Assembly (NCBI GenBank): GCA_016859345.1
Contig: CM029124.1
Location: 12,488,480-12,552,479 of the forward strand
Direction: 5' to 3'
Source: Istiophorus platypterus
Taxonomy: Eukaryota; Chordata; Actinopteri; Istiophoriformes; Istiophoridae
DNA length: 64,000 bases
A program made the position numbers and the translations under genes. Under the pieces are notes generated by a model. The model saw only the letters and a program-made list of their open reading frames with translations. It searched no databases and was not told the origin of the DNA. Of this stretch, positions 60,891 to 64,000 are shown piece by piece; position 1 is the first letter of the stretch; each line of letters starts with the position of its first letter.

Positions 60891-63800
60891 GGATATATGC
60901 AAATTCATACATTTAAGCAGTTAAATGAAATAAATGATATTGTGTTCACCAGAAAGACTGACCTTTTCACTTGAAAAAGGTAAATTTGTCTTTAAAACAA
61001 TCAATGCAACTCAGTTTCTTCTTGTGCTCTTTTATTGAGCTGAGGCCTTCAGTACTCTTGTTCCCCAGTGCTCAAACATCCACAGAGCACACTTCATTCG
61101 TGTCTGGGATTTGCATTCTGTACCTGAGCTGCACTGCCATGGAATGTAATGGGCACTGACACTGGTTTAATGAGTGCGTGTACACCCAGGGCCAAATGCA
61201 ATTACATGCTCTCACAGGCAACCATCAAAAAAGAGGCAGCTGTTAACAGCCATTCAACGTGGATGGTCATGCAGTTAACTGTATTTGCAGGACAGGGGTT
61301 GAGAGGAAAGAGTAGAAAGACAGAGAAAGGGGAGGAGGGGGGCTAAACTCATTATAAGACAGATAGTGGAGTAGCATCTGTCAGCATTGGCCCTTTACCA
61401 TAGCTCCTTTTGCCTGACTCAGTTCCACCAGTGAAAGTCAAACCACTGCTTTCCAGTCAGTAACAATGTCTGGACACATCCTGCAGAAGTGTGGGAAATA
61501 CCATAAACATCCTCTTTGGGAAGGGAGATATTTTGTAGATTTTTGCATGCCCACTTCAGCCCCATTTTGTGCCTCTCATGTATTACCATGACATTCGAGG
61601 GACAGAGCTTAACATCTATTTTTCTGAGAAATAAATACCCAGTGATGTCTGAGAAACCCAGTGAAGGTTGTTTAACATTTACAGCTGTTGTGCAGGTATT
61701 TTGGCAAACCTCAAAGAGACTTCAAACCATCTGAATGAAACAATAATCCTTTCACTGCACAAAATGAAAGATCTGTGGTTATAATTCTTGCCCAGGTGGT
61801 GGGAATGGCACATGCCTTTGTTCTTTTTGAGCATCACAATGTAAATATGAAGCCATTATTTATGAAAATATAAAATACTGGAGAGTAACATCAGTGTAGA
61901 CAATTATAATTAATAAGCAAATTCCTTCATTCTGGTTCATTTTAAATGAAAAGATTACCCCAGGAATTTCACATTGCACTTGTATAACACCGTCAAACTC
62001 ACAAGTCACGGATGCAGAAGGATGCAAGACATCTTAGTTAACCATGATGCTGTGTGAATACAGACAGTCTGGTGGGAGATTTGGCATTGGGGTGTCTTAT
62101 GTTGGTAGCAGCTATTGTAGCATCAAACAAAGATAATGAGGAGGGGGCTCTAGAGGTCGGGAAAACTTACTTCTTTTTAACTCGACACACAGAATTCTTT
62201 CATTTTTCACAATCTTTTTGTTTTTGTTTTCAGCCCAAATTAATCAGACCTGACTCCCTCTGGAGCCACAAAAGGTTGTGTGGTAGTATTCCCCAAGATA
62301 TTTAACATGTAAAATTGGTGGAGTTCCCCTTTAAACATGTGCAATTTCTGACTATTCTTTATTAGGAAACAGAGAAACAGCTTGAGAAACAGGTTAAAAA
62401 TCTTTTTTGGGGTTTAACAGAGGGACATTTTTTTCCCATCCAGATAGTTTGAAATCTTTCTGGATTCTGAGAATAGAATAGAATTTGGGTCTGATAAAGA
62501 TCAGCAGCTATTTATTTTGCAGAAAAACAGATGCCTAGCTCTGTGATTCAAACATAATGGTAATATATGAGAGACACACACTCATATTCAATTTATCATA
62601 TAATTCTTTGGATAGGAACTTGTGCTCAGATGATTAAGTCCAGTTTGGATAAACACTCTCAAATTTTTGAATCACCATCGTCCCAGCATACGGTTGTAGT
62701 TCTAATCACTACTCATCCATTTCAGCTGAAAACACAAAAAGCATTACAAATAAAAAAAAAAGTCATCTGCAGACATTCCTGCTTCAGAAACCTGTTAACT
62801 GCACACCTTACAAGGCAGAGCTTGCGTTTTGCTGTCTGCTCTGACAAGTCAATAAAACCCACTGGTATGCTGAGCATTTTTGAAAGGCAAGATAGATATG
62901 AGTCTGTGGTGGAATTTGATCAGGCAGAGAGCCAGCCTTCTGTTCATTACAGAGCTTTCCAGCAGTAACACACCCTCCCAGTGAGCACACCTCAACCTGA
63001 GGAAAAGTATTACAGACTGGCATGTCAAGAGCCTGTGCCCACCCTTGGCCTCCCCTCACCTGCCTGTCTTCATCGCTGTCACACATGCATGTGTTCACGC
63101 CCACACACGCTACATACAATCCACGCACACATCGTGTAACTTGCTCCCTCTTGATTTCTCCGAAGTTGCACTGGGAGGGATGGCATGGAAGTGGAAAATA
63201 TGAAAAGGCTTGAAAATCCAGGGCAGATGTGAGCAGACAGGGTGGGAGAGATGGAAGTGGACTGGGAGCAATGGGTCTAAGTGAGAATTTCTAGATTTAA
63301 CTGCAAAACTGTGTATCGTTGTTTTCTGACACCGTTGAGGAGTGAGGCAATTAATTTTATACTAAAAAGATATCCCTGTAATTCTATATGAATATATTTT
63401 CTCACTTAACAAGAGCTGTGGATTTGTCCCCATCACTTACAATCAACACTTGCTAGGAATGGATCTCATAATGGCAAGAGAAATGACTGACGCATGTAAA
63501 ACGTGTTATCATACATATAGGCAGCTGACTATTCTTTAAAGACAGACTTGAAAAAAATTGTGACCCCTACTTCAAACAGTGAACTGTGCTATGATGATGA
63601 CCATTTCCTGCCTCACCTTGATGGTGGGCATGTAATGGACGGACTTTCCCACCATCACTCCAGACTTAGTAACACTTTCTAGTCACAACTTATAAATGGC
63701 TCACAATTCAAAATTAATGATTACAAAATCATTAGGGGACATGTGAAGCGATCAGACTATTCTATATTTGCTATTCACTAACTTTGATGAAGGTGAAAGT

Positions 63801-64000
63801 TGTTCCGCCATTAAAGGTGCAACAAAACTAACAGCAGCTGATCGAGCACATTCTATACATGTCCCGTGAAGAGGTCTAATTAGGAAATATAAGTGAAAAC
63901 ATGTAGGGTTTGACAATGGGCACTTTAATCACTTGCATCATTTAGCCCATATTGCAGAAAAGCCACTCCTAACTCATAGTATGGTTGCAGCTGGACAGTG

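Larger units (their letters stand above)
59421..64000. other. Intergenic region upstream of mark1, no supported gene
   Basis: About 4.6 kb without an ORF I can tie to a family. It contains a (TG)n tract at 60866-60890 and AT-rich unique sequence. A 74-codon open frame at 59601-59825 is discussed among the findings. Any enhancers here cannot be recognised from one sequence. Confidence 0.55.

Noticed and set aside
62567..62968. 133-codon plus-strand frame
   Set aside because: AT-rich, no family resemblance, no codon or splice support; length is within chance for 64 kb in six frames.
1..64000. Prokaryotic-type systems (CRISPR, toxin-antitoxin, phage, operons) or endogenous viral genes
   Set aside because: The window is spliced vertebrate DNA. 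Regular repeats are microsatellites without spacers, and no viral gag/pol/env-like frame was recognised.

Overview
The window is nuclear DNA from a vertebrate, almost certainly a teleost fish and probably a percomorph. The genes are split into many short exons with GT/AG introns, AATAAA signals follow the stop codons, CpG-rich promoters are present, and microsatellites and decayed non-LTR/SINE fragments typical of teleosts lie between exons. There are no prokaryotic operons, CRISPR arrays or phage genes. Six protein-coding genes were rebuilt exon by exon. In every case splice sites and reading phases close without a frameshift.

Layout: (1) 86-4672, minus strand: the first seven coding exons of myoferlin (myof), which runs off the left edge. 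(2) 4673-6264: a divergent promoter region shared with cep55. (3) 6265-9829, plus: cep55, nine coding exons, 420 aa. (4) 9830-11766: intergenic, with a foldback inverted repeat and a decayed partial copy of the next gene. (5) 11767-13949, plus: ffar4 (GPR120-type fatty-acid receptor), three exons, 355 aa. (6) 15593-21656, plus: pde6c (cone phosphodiesterase alpha-prime), 22 exons, 847 aa. (7) 21657-26559: about 4.9 kb holding the pde6c 3' end and the lgi1 promoter and 5' UTR. (8) 26560-30486, plus: lgi1, eight exons, 545 aa. (9) 33017-58779, minus: mark1 kinase, 18 coding exons, 776 aa, convergent with lgi1. (10) 58780-64000: mark1 CpG promoter, then about 4.5 kb with no gene I can support.

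The order and orientation myof(-) cep55(+) ffar4(+) pde6c(+) lgi1(+) match human 10q23.33 as I remember it. RBP4 and FRA10AC1, which sit between these genes in human, are not visible here. mark1, which is on 1q41 in human, marks a synteny break after lgi1. The genes do not form one pathway: they cover membrane repair, cytokinetic abscission, lipid sensing, cone phototransduction, synaptic adhesion signalling and microtubule/polarity control.

I found no previously undescribed system. The items most worth a second look are the partial ffar4 duplicate, the foldback repeat, and two microsatellites placed where they could affect mark1 splicing.
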